This document shows positions 8,802 through 18,343 of a stretch of DNA of 64,000 bases, piece by piece (within the stretch, counting starts at the first letter, position 1; every line of letters starts with the position of its first letter). A program made the position numbers and the translations under genes. This DNA comes from Brevundimonas sp. UBA5936. GTDB taxonomy: Bacteria; Pseudomonadota; Alphaproteobacteria; Caulobacterales; Caulobacteraceae. Under the pieces are notes generated by a model. The model was not told the DNA's origin and made no database searches. It saw nothing but the letters and a program-made list of their open reading frames with translations. The stretch is from assembly GCA_002430835.1 (NCBI GenBank), contig DJDA01000109.1, forward strand, positions 31,613 to 95,612, in the 5' to 3' direction.

Positions 8802-9198
8802 AATCTAGCACACGAATGCTTCCTCAAAGTCGCTCCAACCTGTCGTGACCGCGAACGTGCCGGGCGGCGAGTCTTCTGGGCAGCGCTGGGCCGGTGACCA
8901 ACACACTACCAACGCACTAGGAACAGGCCGGTCCGGGCCAGATTGGGAGGCTCGAGCGCGGCTTCGATGGATCGGAGAAGCCTCGCACAACCGGAACAAT
9001 GCGCGCCGGAAATCAGGACGGCGGCGGTGCGCCGCAGGACAATCGATCGTCGGGTCGTATGCGTAGGGTCTGCCCTCTCGTTGACCATCCGTCGTCGCCG
9101 AGTGGAACTTGAGCGGCTTGCCGTCGAACACCGCCTGCGGGTCGATGGCAGTTGAACAACGCACTGCGCGGCTCGCGACGGGAGAGGAGTGTGATCAC
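8802..9198. other. Gene-poor stretch, possibly decayed coding DNA
   Basis: About 400 bp between the hydrolase and a HEPN gene. On the minus strand there are short protein-like pieces in different frames (for example VFDGKPLKFHSATTDG near 9120 and ISGAHCSGCARLLRSIEAAL near 8990-9040), which suggests a frameshifted gene remnant, but no family could be named. Confidence 0.3.
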
Positions 9199-10608
9199 TT
9201 ACCCCGATGGGGTCGCCGGAGGTAATTCAGCCATATGCCTCAGGAACACCTTATCGCTGGCGACAGGACCAGTCACTTTTCCGAAACGGGTAACTGCCGC
9301 AAGCTCCGGAGAGGTCAGCCGATCGAAAGCGAACTGCGCTGCGCCCTGACGATCGGAGAACCCCGCGAACATGATGGTCCGAATGCACGATCCCAAAGTC
9401 CTGAGCATGAAATCGCACTGCTCTTCCCCATTCAAACCCAGGCTCGCGAAGCTCTCGCCTGAGTGGACGATCTTGTTCCGAACAGAATAATGCTGATCGA
9501 AGGTGGCCAACCGCACGGAGAAGTCTGCGGCGTCTCCGGTGGAAGCATAAGCCGTGACCCAGAGGCGCTGACGGTCGCCGACCAATCTGCCCGGGTCGCA
9601 TAGCGCGTCGATCGCGTAGACGAGATGCAGAAAGGACGCTTCCAGCTCTACGAGATAGAAGGAGCGGTTCCACGCCCGTAGCGCGCCCTTGAGCGCCAGA
9701 GTGATCTCGTCCGCATCGACGGTGTCCACGACGAGGTCCGAGAGCGGTTGGGCCATTCCGAGATGCCCGGACTCGACCTCAAGCCCAAGCCAGTTATTCA
9801 TGACGCGCAACACATAGGGTTTGCCCCCCAGTGTTCGCGGCTTCGGCGTTTTGCCAACCGGCTTGATATGGGCAAGCGCAAACTCTCCAACCCACCCCGG
9901 CTTCGCTGGTAGACACTCGAGCCGCGCGAAATGGCACAGGTCGAAGCGGATCGGATCAAGAGCGTGATCGGCATCCTCCATCACGATTCTCAGCAGCGCC
10001 GACTGCCCATCAAACGAGCCCTCTGCCGCGTAGAACGCCGAAAGCGGCAGCTCTACCGTCCGCTCGATAAGGGCATGCGCCAGCAATCCAGTCGTACCCG
10101 ACGCTCGCCCATCCGGCGCCCAGCTGGGCGTAACGTCCGCTCCGGGAACCTCACAGAGCTCGCTCCAAGCGTGATCGGCCAGGGCGATATCCTCACCGTC
10201 GACGGGCGCGTGAAAGCGGGTTTGGCCCAGCCCGAACGGCGCCTCGAGCCTCAGACCCTCAACAGGGACGAGGCAGGTGCAGGCGACCGTCCGATCTCCG
10301 GCCAAATGCGCGAGCGACATTGAGGGATTTCGAGGATCCAGGAGTTCGAGCGCCAAAAACGAGAATGCGGCCTGAAAATCGTCGAAAGCGGTTTCGGGAT
10401 CGTAGTCGGCGCCATCGTCGCGCTTGAAACAGAGGCCGTCGCCTTCCGGAAACGCGCTGGCAAAGTAGCCTTTCGCGGAAATCGCCGCGATGGCCACGTT
10501 CAGACCTGTCTCTTGCGCTTCAGGCAATGTGCCTGGCCAAAGGATGTTGCCCAAGGCATCGCCCACCGGGTGCAGCAGTCCTGCTCCGACCCGCTCCACT
10601 CCAGTCAT
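9199..10608 (-). CDS. Apea-like HEPN domain protein
   Basis: A 469-residue protein of unknown N-terminal fold with a C-terminal all-helical domain carrying SVRNKIVHSGES; R377-N-K-I-V-H382 matches the R-x4-6-H active-site motif of HEPN ribonucleases, as in the Apea-like group. HEPN proteins often cleave RNA and act in abortive-infection or toxin systems; catalytic activity here is inference. It is divergent from a second HEPN-motif gene across an 85-bp spacer with an imperfect dyad, so the two may be one regulated unit. Base use is slightly less GC-extreme than in the neighbours, compatible with transfer. Confidence 0.6.
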   Translation of the reverse strand: MTGVERVGAGLLHPVGDALGNILWPGTLPEAQETGLNVAIAAISAKGYFASAFPEGDGLCFKRDDGADYDPETAFDDFQAAFSFLALELLDPRNPSMSLAHLAGDRTVACTCLVPVEGLRLEAPFGLGQTRFHAPVDGEDIALADHAWSELCEVPGADVTPSWAPDGRASGTTGLLAHALIERTVELPLSAFYAAEGSFDGQSALLRIVMEDADHALDPIRFDLCHFARLECLPAKPGWVGEFALAHIKPVGKTPKPRTLGGKPYVLRVMNNWLGLEVESGHLGMAQPLSDLVVDTVDADEITLALKGALRAWNRSFYLVELEASFLHLVYAIDALCDPGRLVGDRQRLWVTAYASTGDAADFSVRLATFDQHYSVRNKIVHSGESFASLGLNGEEQCDFMLRTLGSCIRTIMFAGFSDRQGAAQFAFDRLTSPELAAVTRFGKVTGPVASDKVFLRHMAELPPATPSG

Positions 10609-10643
10609 GCGTAGACCTCCGCTCGAAAGACCCGGCGCCCTAT

Positions 10644-10680
10644 AGCGTAACCATAACTTGCATCGTTATCCGTTACGGCT
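10644..10680. promoter_or_regulatory. Imperfect dyad between divergent HEPN genes
   Basis: Left arm AGCGTAACCATAAC (10644-10657) and right arm GTTATCCGTTACGGCT (10665-10680) are near reverse complements around a 7-nt centre. The element lies in the AT-richer spacer between two divergent HEPN-motif genes and could be a shared operator or hairpin. Confidence 0.45.
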
Positions 10681-10693
10681 CCAATATCCCGTG

Positions 10694-11572
10694 ATGACTC
10701 TGACCCTCACAGCTTTGCCGTTCGGGACGACCCTTGCCCGTCAGATGGCGAAGCAAAACCTCACGCGGTTCAATCACGCCTTCTGGGTCGGTGAGCGAGG
10801 GTTCGATCACCTCGCAGGTGGATTCGACAAGATCACGTTCCCCCCGGAGACGCCCGCCAGCCATGGGATATACAAGTCAGAACCAGAGTGGATCGCGGGC
10901 GCAAACGAGCACCGGATCTGGACACGCCAGTATGTGCTGGTGTCCGCCGCCTCTCTGCTGGAGGTGTACCTCAGCTCGGCGACCACAAGCGCCTTGCGAG
11001 CTCAACCTGGACTGGTTGATCCGTCGCTGACGGGCCAGGACGGATATCTCTATCTGATGGGCAAGAAACCCACGCCGACCGGATGGAACAGGGCGCTCAA
11101 AGCGAAGGTCGCCACATTTACAAAGGGCGTATGGAAGGACAGGCTCAAAAATCTGGAAGCCGTCTTCGGCACGCTTCCAGCTAAGGCATGGGCACTGGAG
11201 CCGAAGCTGCAGAAGCTCCAGGATACACGCAACGACATCGCTCACGAGTTCGGTCTCGATGGCCCTCGGCGCTCTGCCCAGTGGCAGACGATCAAGCATA
11301 TCGAGCCCAGCTTCTCGGACTGCGAGACAGCGATCAAAGCGGTTTCGGCGATGATCGCATCAATCGATGCCCCCGTTTTCGGCCCTCGGATCGGCGGCCA
11401 TGAGATCCTTTACCAGTATCATCTCTGGGCCCAATCCAATCCCCGCTCAGGCAGTTGGCATGTCGCCGGCAGCGCAGCAAATCTCTTCCGAGACCATATC
11501 GGCGCCCTGACGAGCGCGCCTCTTGGCGCGGACTACGCAAAGACAATCGCAAACTACTATCACCGCCTTTGA
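10694..11572 (+). CDS. HEPN-motif protein of unknown function
   Basis: A 292-residue protein. The middle has LQDTRNDIAHEFG, where R179-N-D-I-A-H184 is the R-x4-6-H motif of HEPN domains, embedded in predicted helices (WTRQYVLVSAASLLEVYLSS upstream). This resembles RiboL-PSP-type HEPN proteins. No signal peptide or membrane segment. The ATG at 10694 is preferred to a TTG at 10658 because the upstream bases belong to the dyad. Divergent from another HEPN gene, a layout seen in defence modules; function is inference. Confidence 0.6.
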   Translation: MTLTLTALPFGTTLARQMAKQNLTRFNHAFWVGERGFDHLAGGFDKITFPPETPASHGIYKSEPEWIAGANEHRIWTRQYVLVSAASLLEVYLSSATTSALRAQPGLVDPSLTGQDGYLYLMGKKPTPTGWNRALKAKVATFTKGVWKDRLKNLEAVFGTLPAKAWALEPKLQKLQDTRNDIAHEFGLDGPRRSAQWQTIKHIEPSFSDCETAIKAVSAMIASIDAPVFGPRIGGHEILYQYHLWAQSNPRSGSWHVAGSAANLFRDHIGALTSAPLGADYAKTIANYYHRL

Positions 11573-11973
11573 CAACGTCTGGCGACCCTGCCCGCGCGGA
11601 CAAAGCCCAACACCGATGACCGGACGGATCTGGCCTCAACGCGCAGTTGGTGCGAACCGATCGAGTGACGTCGTCTTACCTTGAAGGCTTCGGGTCTCGG
11701 CAAAGGCGCCAACGCAGTAGCAATCCCTGCATCACCAGATCATCACGCAGAAAGCTTGGCTAGCGCCCCGTGGGCGCGGGTTGGCCGGCGCAGCGGGCTG
11801 CTCTGTTGGCCCGCCGAAACAATCATCCGGAAACATACTCCCGCCGGCTTGGACACAGTCAGACGGCGGAGCAGGGCGATTTCTGCCGACTTTCAACGTG
11901 ATCCCCAAACACGTCGTCTCTAACGCCGAAGACGTGCGAACCATGGCCAGATCGGTCCGGACCCTTTTCATTC
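11573..11973. other. Intergenic stretch without a recognisable gene
   Basis: About 400 bp between the HEPN gene and the promoter region of the acyl-CoA ligase. Short frames exist but none looks protein-like. No RNA gene or mobile-element end was recognised. Confidence 0.4.
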
Positions 11974-11987
11974 ATTTAGCGCTAAGT
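11974..11987. promoter_or_regulatory. Candidate TetR operator upstream of the acyl-CoA ligase
   Basis: ATTTAGCGCTAAGT contains the perfect palindrome TTAGCGCTAA and lies about 33 bp before the ligase ATG. It matches the palindrome ATTTAGTGCTAAAT in front of the receptor gene at 14.3 kb. Two such sites flanking one TetR gene make that TetR the likely binder. Confidence 0.65.
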
Positions 11988-12019
11988 TAATGGATTGCTG
12001 GTGACAGGCGGAGGGCTAC

Positions 12020-13474
12020 ATGACCAATCAGGTGCCACTGGGGGCGATCCTTGCGCATCACGCGGGGGTCGATGCTCAGCGCATAGCGATCCGCATCGGT
12101 GATCGTTCGATCCGCTACACTGAGCTGGACATGCTATCGAACCGGCGCGCCCGCGCCTTTTCAGCCAAGGGTGTCGCGCACGGAGATTTTGTGACCGTTG
12201 CGCTGCCGAATGGCCTCGCATTCTACGAGACGATCTTCGCGATCTGGAAACTGGGCGCCGTGCCCAACATCGTCTCGGCCAAACTCGCACGTCCCGAACT
12301 CGAAGCCATCATCGACCTGGTGCGACCGCGGCTTTTCGTCGGCGCCGAGCCGCCGCCCGGCCTGAACGCGATCGGGCCCCACGAGCCGATGGACGCCATG
12401 TCGGCCGATCCCCTGCCGGTGGCGATCTCGCCGAACTGGAAAGCGATGACCAGCGGAGGCTCCACCGGCCGGCCCAAGGTGATCCTCGATGCGATGCCGG
12501 GGCAGTGGGATTCCACCGAAGGTTTCCTGACACAGAGGCCGGGCGACGTGATCCTGAATCCCGGACCGCTCTACCACAACGCCCCGTTCCACTGCGTCAC
12601 GATGGGGATGTTCACCGGCGCGACCGTTATCGAGATGGAGCGGTTCGACGCCTTGCGCGCCCTTGAACTGATCGAGGCTCACGGCGTCACCTGGGTGACG
12701 ATGGTGCCGACCATGATGCAACGCATCTGGCGGCTGGGCCCGGACGTCCTTTCGCGCTTCAGCCTGCCCAGCCTGCGCATGGTGCTGCATATGGCGGCGC
12801 CCTGCGCGCCCTGGCTGAAGGAAGCCTGGATAAACTGGCTCGGGCCGGACAGGGTGTGGGAGTATTACGGCACCACCGAAGGCACCGGCTCGACGATCAT
12901 CTCCGGACGGGACTGGCTCGAACACAGGGAATCGGTCGGCAAGGTCCGCGACGGCTACGCCCTGCGGATCCTTGGACCGGAGGGCGAGGATCTTCCTGCC
13001 GGCGAGGTCGGCGAGGTTTTCTTCAGGCCCGAAGGCGGGGCCGGATCGACCTATCGGTATCTGGGAAGCGAGGCCCGGCGCATCGGCGAGTGGGAGGCGC
13101 CGGGCGACCTCGGCAGCCTCGACGCGGCGGGCTATCTCTATCTGTCCGACCGGCGAAACGACCTGATCATTTCGGGCGGGGCCAACATCTACCCCCAGGA
13201 GGTGGAAGCGGCGCTCGAAGCGCACCCGGGCGTCAGGGGCAGCGCAGTCATCGGCCTGCCGGATGACGAGTGGGGCGCGCGTGTCCACGCCATCGTTCAT
13301 CGCGTCGGAGAAGACGGGCCTGACGAGGACGCCCTGCTCGCCTTCCTCGCCACGCGCCTGACCCGCTACAAAATGCCCAAACGGATCGAGTTCACCGACG
13401 AGCCGCTTCGCGACGAAGCCGGCAAGGTGCGTCGGGCCGCTCTTCGCAAGGCCCGGCTACCGGTCGGAGACTGA
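12020..13474 (+). CDS. Acyl-CoA synthetase (AMP-binding, ANL superfamily)
   Basis: A 484-residue acid:CoA ligase, forming an acyl-adenylate and then an acyl-CoA in the cytoplasm. The phosphate-binding loop MTSGGSTGRPKVI (about 143-155), the A5 motif YYGTTEGTG near 281, the hinge YLSDRRNDLIISGGANIYP near 374-392 and GKVRRAAL near the end with the catalytic Lys are all present. It resembles the FadD3/HIP-CoA and bile-acid ligase branch more than long-chain FadD, but the substrate cannot be read. An AGGCGGAGGG site precedes the ATG. Preceded by a TetR-type palindrome, and its 3' end overlaps the convergent TetR gene by 18 bp. Confidence 0.85.
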   Translation: MTNQVPLGAILAHHAGVDAQRIAIRIGDRSIRYTELDMLSNRRARAFSAKGVAHGDFVTVALPNGLAFYETIFAIWKLGAVPNIVSAKLARPELEAIIDLVRPRLFVGAEPPPGLNAIGPHEPMDAMSADPLPVAISPNWKAMTSGGSTGRPKVILDAMPGQWDSTEGFLTQRPGDVILNPGPLYHNAPFHCVTMGMFTGATVIEMERFDALRALELIEAHGVTWVTMVPTMMQRIWRLGPDVLSRFSLPSLRMVLHMAAPCAPWLKEAWINWLGPDRVWEYYGTTEGTGSTIISGRDWLEHRESVGKVRDGYALRILGPEGEDLPAGEVGEVFFRPEGGAGSTYRYLGSEARRIGEWEAPGDLGSLDAAGYLYLSDRRNDLIISGGANIYPQEVEAALEAHPGVRGSAVIGLPDDEWGARVHAIVHRVGEDGPDEDALLAFLATRLTRYKMPKRIEFTDEPLRDEAGKVRRAALRKARLPVGD

Positions 13475-14203
13475 CTTCGACCGGGGGCGGGGCCTGCCGG
13501 CGCGGCGTTTCGGAGCAGGTCGCGTGCGACGCTGCGTGTGCAGGGCGTTGAAGCCCGCCGACATGAAGGTGACGAAACGCTCCCGCACGGCCTCGAAATC
13601 GTCCGAAGCGCACAGACCGTCCGACAGACGATCGATCCGGCCGGTTCGCGACAGGATCAGCGAATAGGCGCCGGAGGTGAACTGGAAGCTCCAGAACAGG
13701 TCCTCCGGATCGGCGTCCGGCAGAGCCTTTCGCAACAGGCCGATCAGTCTCAGGACCAGGGGGTCGAAGTACAGATCCATCTTCTCGGCGCCATAGCCTG
13801 GCGCATTGTTGACCTGTGCGAAGATGCGCCCGAAGTTGCGCCATCCCTCGTCGCCGTTGATGTAGACGTCGAAGGCGCGATCGTAATAGGCAATCAGCGC
13901 GCCCTCCACCGTGGGATGGTCTCCAACCTCCTCCGCGTAGGCGTCGAGGCCGGCGGTGCGGGCTTCGACGGCGTAATCGACCCGACGCTGGAAGACCGCG
14001 TCGAACAGAGCCTGTTTGCCGTCGTAATAGTAGTGGATCAGGGCCGGATGGATGCCCATCTGGTCGGCCACATCCTTGATCGTGACGCCGAAATATCCCC
14101 GTTGCGAGAACAGGTCCTCCGCCGTGTCGAGAATCAGTCTGACGGTCGCGGCGCGCTGCTCGGCGCGGGTGCGGCGCCCTGAGGCTTTCGCCGTCGATGG
14201 CAT
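13457..14203 (-). CDS. TetR/AcrR family regulator of the catabolic cluster
   Basis: A 248-residue protein. The N-terminal HTH is clear: AATVRLILDTAEDLFSQRGY, then FGVTIKDVADQMGIHPALIH and YYYDGKQALFDAVF (about residues 18-70). It sits between the ligase and the receptor gene, with matching palindromes in front of both. The natural inference is a repressor released by the cluster's substrate or its CoA thioester. The C-terminal tail is Arg/Pro-rich and overlaps the convergent ligase gene. Confidence 0.85.
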   Translation of the reverse strand: MPSTAKASGRRTRAEQRAATVRLILDTAEDLFSQRGYFGVTIKDVADQMGIHPALIHYYYDGKQALFDAVFQRRVDYAVEARTAGLDAYAEEVGDHPTVEGALIAYYDRAFDVYINGDEGWRNFGRIFAQVNNAPGYGAEKMDLYFDPLVLRLIGLLRKALPDADPEDLFWSFQFTSGAYSLILSRTGRIDRLSDGLCASDDFEAVRERFVTFMSAGFNALHTQRRTRPAPKRRAGRPRPRSKSVSDR

Positions 14204-14317
14204 TCGGTCGGGTTCCCGGTTCGATCTTGTTCGCGAACGATGAGGCAGGGCCGGCGCCCGGTCAAGGATGAAGGGCGAGTTGGTTTAGCCGCGATTGAAT
14301 GAGCTTGACGATCAGTT

Positions 14318-14337
14318 TTTATTTAGTGCTAAATAAA
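14318..14337. promoter_or_regulatory. Candidate TetR operator upstream of the TonB-dependent receptor
   Basis: A 20-bp element with perfect 9-bp arms TTTATTTAG and CTAAATAAA around a TG centre. It lies between the TetR start (14203) and the receptor start (14411), about 75 bp before the latter, and shares its core with the site at 11974. Likely controls the receptor operon and possibly tetR itself. Confidence 0.75.
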
Positions 14338-14410
14338 CGAACTAGGGAAATCGCCCGTCTCGGGCGTCGACATCAGAGCGGTAAAACCGCCGGTCGGGGA
14401 GGACAAACGG

Positions 14411-17053
14411 ATGATGATCGCTTCAGGATCGAGGGGGCGGCTCGCCCTCGGCGGATCGCTCGCCGCCATGGCTCTGGCTCTGGCGCTGCCGCAGTCGGCG
14501 ATGGCCCAGTCGGCGCAGGAGCCGCCGCCCGCGCAGGACGACGCGGCCAGCGTGCTGGACGAGGTGATCGTCACCGGCACAAGCATTCGCGGCGTTCCGC
14601 CCACCGGATCCAATCTGATCAGCGTGTCGCGGGAGGACATCGAGACCCTCGGCGCAGCCAATACGCCCGATCTTCTCGCGACGGTGCCGCAGCTGAACAG
14701 CTTCAACACCGCCCCCTCGCCCAGCCTCGGCGGCGTGGGGTCGTTCGCCCCGGGGCTGCGCGGTCTTCCCGCCAACGCCACCCTGCCGCTGATGAACGGC
14801 CACCGTCTGGTCGCGGCCGCGGCCAACGAGACCAATCCGGACTTTCCGCTAATCCCCGCCCTCGCCCTGGAACGGGTCGAGGTCGTCGCGGACGGGGCCT
14901 CGTCCATCTACGGCTCGGATGCGGTAGCCGGCGTGGTCAACTTCATCACGCGACGCGGCGTGTCCGGGCTGGAGACGATGGCCAGCTACGGCGTCGGAGA
15001 CGACTATCACAGCGGCCATGTCGGGGCCCTGGCGGGCCGCACCTGGAGTACGGGATCGCTTCTGGCCGCCTATCAGTACACCCGCACCGACAACATCACC
15101 GGCGGTGACCGCGACTATCGACAGCAGGACTTCCGCGACTTCGGCGGCATCGACACCCGGGGCGTCAACTGCCCGTCGCCGAACGTTCTGGTGAACACCA
15201 CATTCTACGCGGTCAACTACGCCGCCCCGGACCTGGCCCCGAACACGCGGAACTTCTGTGACAACGGCGCTCCGGCGGACCTGCTCCCGGCCGCCCGGAT
15301 CCACGCCGGCTTTCTTTCGGGTCGGCAGGACCTCGGTGAACTGGCCACAGTGTGGGGCGAGCTCCTGTACACCGACCGCCGCGAGGAAATCCGGGTCTCC
15401 CCTCCGGTTCAGTCCGTCGCCATCTCCAGCACCAACCCGTTCTTCCGCGCGCCCCCGGGCACGGGTGCTACGACCGAGTTGGTTCTCTTCCGCCCAGACA
15501 ACCTGATCGGGGACGATCACTTCACCAATCTGGATGACCGCAAGGTCGGCAACGCCTCCGCCGGGCTCGACATTCGTCTGCCCCGGGAGTTCGACCTGAG
15601 CGTCTACGGCACCTTCGGATGGGCCGAGAACATCGCCTATCTGCCGGCGATCAACGCCGCCGCCCTGGCCGCCGCGGCGGCGGGGACGACGACCTCGACC
15701 GCGCTTGATCCATTTGGTTCCGGCACCGCGCCCGGGATCGTGGCTGGCATTCTGAACTCCTCGACCTTCTTGACCATCGATCAGCGCACCCAGCTCGGCG
15801 CGATCAGGCTGACCGGGCCGCTGTTCGACCTGCCGGCCGGTCCCATCAAGATGGCCCTCGGCGTCGAAGCCCGGCGCGAGACCTTCGAGCAGGCGGGGTT
15901 CGTCGGCGCCACCCCCGTTCCCGAGGATCTCGAACGGGACATCGCCTCGGTCTATGGCGAACTGTTCATCCCGCTGATCGGGTCGGACGCCCCCTCGCCG
16001 TTCGCTCGAAGTCTGTCGATCTCCCTGTCGGGCCGTTACGACGACTACAGCGACTTCGGCTCCACGAGCAATCCGAAGGTCGGGGTCCAATGGGAGGTTC
16101 TCGACGGCCTTTCGCTGCGCGGATCCTACGGCCAATCGTTCCGCGCGCCCGGCATGCGCCAGGTGGGCGCCACGGTGGGCGCCTATTATCTGGACGCCGC
16201 CACCGCGGCCGTCGCGGCCAACGATCCCACACGCGGCGCCAATCAGGTGGCCACCGTCTATCTGCTGGGCGGAAACCGCAACCTTCAGCCGGAAGAAGCC
16301 ACCACCTATTCGTTCGGTTTCGACTGGCGCCCCGCCTTTCTGACGGGGTTCGGCGCGAGCCTGACCTGGTACGACATCGAATACACCAATGTGATCGGGA
16401 CGCCCTCGGCGGCTGTGGTCTTCACCGACCCGACCTTCACCTCCATCGTCTATCGCAACCCGAGCGCGACCGAGCTGACGGGCCTGTTGACCGGCGCGGT
16501 GCCGGTCAACCTGCCGAGCCCCCTGCCCGCCATCGGCAATTTCCTCGATCTGCGCCTCAACAACTTCGGGGTCCGCAAGACGGACGGTGTGGATTTCGAC
16601 GTCAACTATCGCTGGTCGACGGCCTTCGGGTCCATGTATGCCGACCTCGCCGGCAACTACATCCTCAACTTCGACACCCAGCTGTCTCCGGCGGCGCCCG
16701 TCGCCGACAGTCTCCGCCTCGGCGTCTCCCGGGCCACCGCGCGCGCCACCCTGGGGGCCGTCATGGGAGACATCAGTCTGGCCGGCTTCGTCAACTACCG
16801 CGACGGCATCCGCAACAACTTCACGACCCCGACCGGGATCGGCTCCTACCGGGCCGACGCCTATGTCACCGTCGATCTGCGCGCGTCCTGGACCTTGCCG
16901 GACACGGGCTGGTCGAGCGGGACGACCCTGGGACTTCAGATCAACGATCTGTTCGACGAGACCCCGCCCTTCTTCCCGGCCACGGACGGGATCGGCGGCG
17001 CCTATAATCCGATCGGCAGGTTCGTCGGCCTGAACCTGCGCAAGAGCTTCTGA
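14411..17053 (+). CDS. TonB-dependent outer-membrane receptor
   Basis: An 880-residue outer-membrane beta barrel that would import a large or scarce substrate using TonB energy. It has a signal peptide (LGGSLAAMALALALPQSAMA, cleaved near residue 36), a TonB box DEVIVTGTSIRG, a plug domain with RVEVVADGASSIYGSDAVAG near 158-177 and many aromatic-alternating barrel strands, ending in the expected C-terminal Phe (LRKSF). It lacks an STN domain, so it is a transporter rather than a transducer. First gene of a run of co-oriented genes for ester hydrolysis and uptake, behind a TetR-type operator. Confidence 0.9.
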   Translation: MMIASGSRGRLALGGSLAAMALALALPQSAMAQSAQEPPPAQDDAASVLDEVIVTGTSIRGVPPTGSNLISVSREDIETLGAANTPDLLATVPQLNSFNTAPSPSLGGVGSFAPGLRGLPANATLPLMNGHRLVAAAANETNPDFPLIPALALERVEVVADGASSIYGSDAVAGVVNFITRRGVSGLETMASYGVGDDYHSGHVGALAGRTWSTGSLLAAYQYTRTDNITGGDRDYRQQDFRDFGGIDTRGVNCPSPNVLVNTTFYAVNYAAPDLAPNTRNFCDNGAPADLLPAARIHAGFLSGRQDLGELATVWGELLYTDRREEIRVSPPVQSVAISSTNPFFRAPPGTGATTELVLFRPDNLIGDDHFTNLDDRKVGNASAGLDIRLPREFDLSVYGTFGWAENIAYLPAINAAALAAAAAGTTTSTALDPFGSGTAPGIVAGILNSSTFLTIDQRTQLGAIRLTGPLFDLPAGPIKMALGVEARRETFEQAGFVGATPVPEDLERDIASVYGELFIPLIGSDAPSPFARSLSISLSGRYDDYSDFGSTSNPKVGVQWEVLDGLSLRGSYGQSFRAPGMRQVGATVGAYYLDAATAAVAANDPTRGANQVATVYLLGGNRNLQPEEATTYSFGFDWRPAFLTGFGASLTWYDIEYTNVIGTPSAAVVFTDPTFTSIVYRNPSATELTGLLTGAVPVNLPSPLPAIGNFLDLRLNNFGVRKTDGVDFDVNYRWSTAFGSMYADLAGNYILNFDTQLSPAAPVADSLRLGVSRATARATLGAVMGDISLAGFVNYRDGIRNNFTTPTGIGSYRADAYVTVDLRASWTLPDTGWSSGTTLGLQINDLFDETPPFFPATDGIGGAYNPIGRFVGLNLRKSF

Positions 17054-17071
17054 GTCGGCGCATCCTCCCCG

Positions 17072-18343
17072 ATGGCCCTCCAGCTTCCCCCGCGCGAGAT
17101 CGGTTTCAATCCCGATCGGCTCGCCGCCATTCGGCCGGCGCTCGAGGCGTTCGTCGACAGAGGCGAGCTCAGCGGCGTCGTCACCCTCGTCACCCTCGGC
17201 GGCGAGACGGTTCAGTCCGAGGCGATCGGGTGGAGCGATCTGGAGAGCCGGCGCCCCATGCGCGCCGATACGCTCTTCCGCATCGCCTCGATGACGAAGC
17301 CGGTAACGTCCCTGGCCGCGCTGATGCTCGTCGAGGACGGGCGGATCGCGCTGGACGACCCCATCACACGCTGGATCCCCGAACTGGCCGATCTCGACGT
17401 GATGCGCGACCCGGCGGGACCGCTTGAAGCGGTGACGCCCGCGCACCGGCCGATCACGGTGGAGGATTTGCTGACGCATCGCTCGGGCCTGGCCTATGCG
17501 CCCTTTTCGGAGGGGCCCCTGAAGCAGGCGTATGAAGCGGCTCTCGGCGATCCCGGGATGAACCGCATGACGGTGGACGACTGGCTGGCCGCGCTGGGCC
17601 GGCTTCCCCTCGCCTACCCGCCGGGGGACCGGTTCCACTACGGCCACTCGTCCGACGTGCTCGGCTTCCTCATCGGCCGGGTGCTCGACAGACCGTTCCG
17701 CGAGGTTCTTCTTGAGCGCGTTCTGCGCCCTCTCGGCATGTCGGACACCGACTTCTGGCTGCCGCCCGCCGAGCGGCCCCGCCTGGCGACGCTCTATGCT
17801 CACGACGAGCGGGACGGAGGGCTGAAACGCGTCGACACGGAGATGTACGACGCGCCTCCGGCCTACACGCCCGGCGGCGGGGGCCTCATCTCCACCGCCG
17901 CCGACTATCACCGGTTCGCCCGGCTCGTTCTGGGACGGGGTGAGACGGACGGGGTCAGGCTGGTGCGACCCGAGACCCTGGCGATGATGACCCGCAACCG
18001 GCTTACGCCGGCCCAGCGGCGTGTCCCGTTCGCCGGTATGGACCTGTGGACCAAGTCGGGGTTCGGTCTGGGGCTGTCGATCGCCGAGGACCTGACGGAC
18101 AATCCTTATTCCGTCGGGTCGGCGGGCGCCGTCACCTGGCCCGGCGTTTTCGGCACCTGGTGGCAGGCGGATCCGGTGCATGATCTGGTCATGATCTATC
18201 TGATCCAGCATCAGGTGCCCGTCTCGGCCCGATCGGGATCGACGGTGGCCACCGGGAGGGGAGCGGCGGGACGAAAGGCCCTGCCCATCTTCCAGCACGG
18301 TGTTTACGACGCCCTGACCGGTCGCGCCGAGGCCGGGTCATGA
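17072..18343 (+). CDS. Serine hydrolase, beta-lactamase/esterase EstB family
   Basis: A 423-residue penicillin-binding-protein-fold hydrolase. The S-x-x-K motif is RIASMTKPVTS (Ser73, Lys76), the Y-x-S/N element is FHYGHSSDV near residue 188, and TPGGGGLISTAADY marks the third conserved block. Most members of this length are esterases rather than beta-lactamases. No signal peptide is visible, so it may be cytoplasmic. It starts 18 bp after the receptor and overlaps the next gene by 4 bp (ATGA). Probably hydrolyses the imported ester or lactone. Confidence 0.85.
   Translation: MALQLPPREIGFNPDRLAAIRPALEAFVDRGELSGVVTLVTLGGETVQSEAIGWSDLESRRPMRADTLFRIASMTKPVTSLAALMLVEDGRIALDDPITRWIPELADLDVMRDPAGPLEAVTPAHRPITVEDLLTHRSGLAYAPFSEGPLKQAYEAALGDPGMNRMTVDDWLAALGRLPLAYPPGDRFHYGHSSDVLGFLIGRVLDRPFREVLLERVLRPLGMSDTDFWLPPAERPRLATLYAHDERDGGLKRVDTEMYDAPPAYTPGGGGLISTAADYHRFARLVLGRGETDGVRLVRPETLAMMTRNRLTPAQRRVPFAGMDLWTKSGFGLGLSIAEDLTDNPYSVGSAGAVTWPGVFGTWWQADPVHDLVMIYLIQHQVPVSARSGSTVATGRGAAGRKALPIFQHGVYDALTGRAEAGS

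Noticed and set aside
8805..9164. A 119-codon minus-strand frame
   Set aside because: No consistent protein pattern across its length; pieces in several frames look like decayed coding DNA, so it is noted only as a gene-poor stretch.
10658..10693. TTG start for the 10.7 kb HEPN protein
   Set aside because: It lies in the centre of the dyad between the divergent genes, while ATG 10694 leaves a normal N-terminus.
14849..18298. A 1149-codon open frame antisense to the receptor and serine hydrolase genes
   Set aside because: It is a shadow of codon bias in high-GC genes: the composition is Arg/Gly/Gln-rich with no fold-like pattern, and the sense genes are clear.
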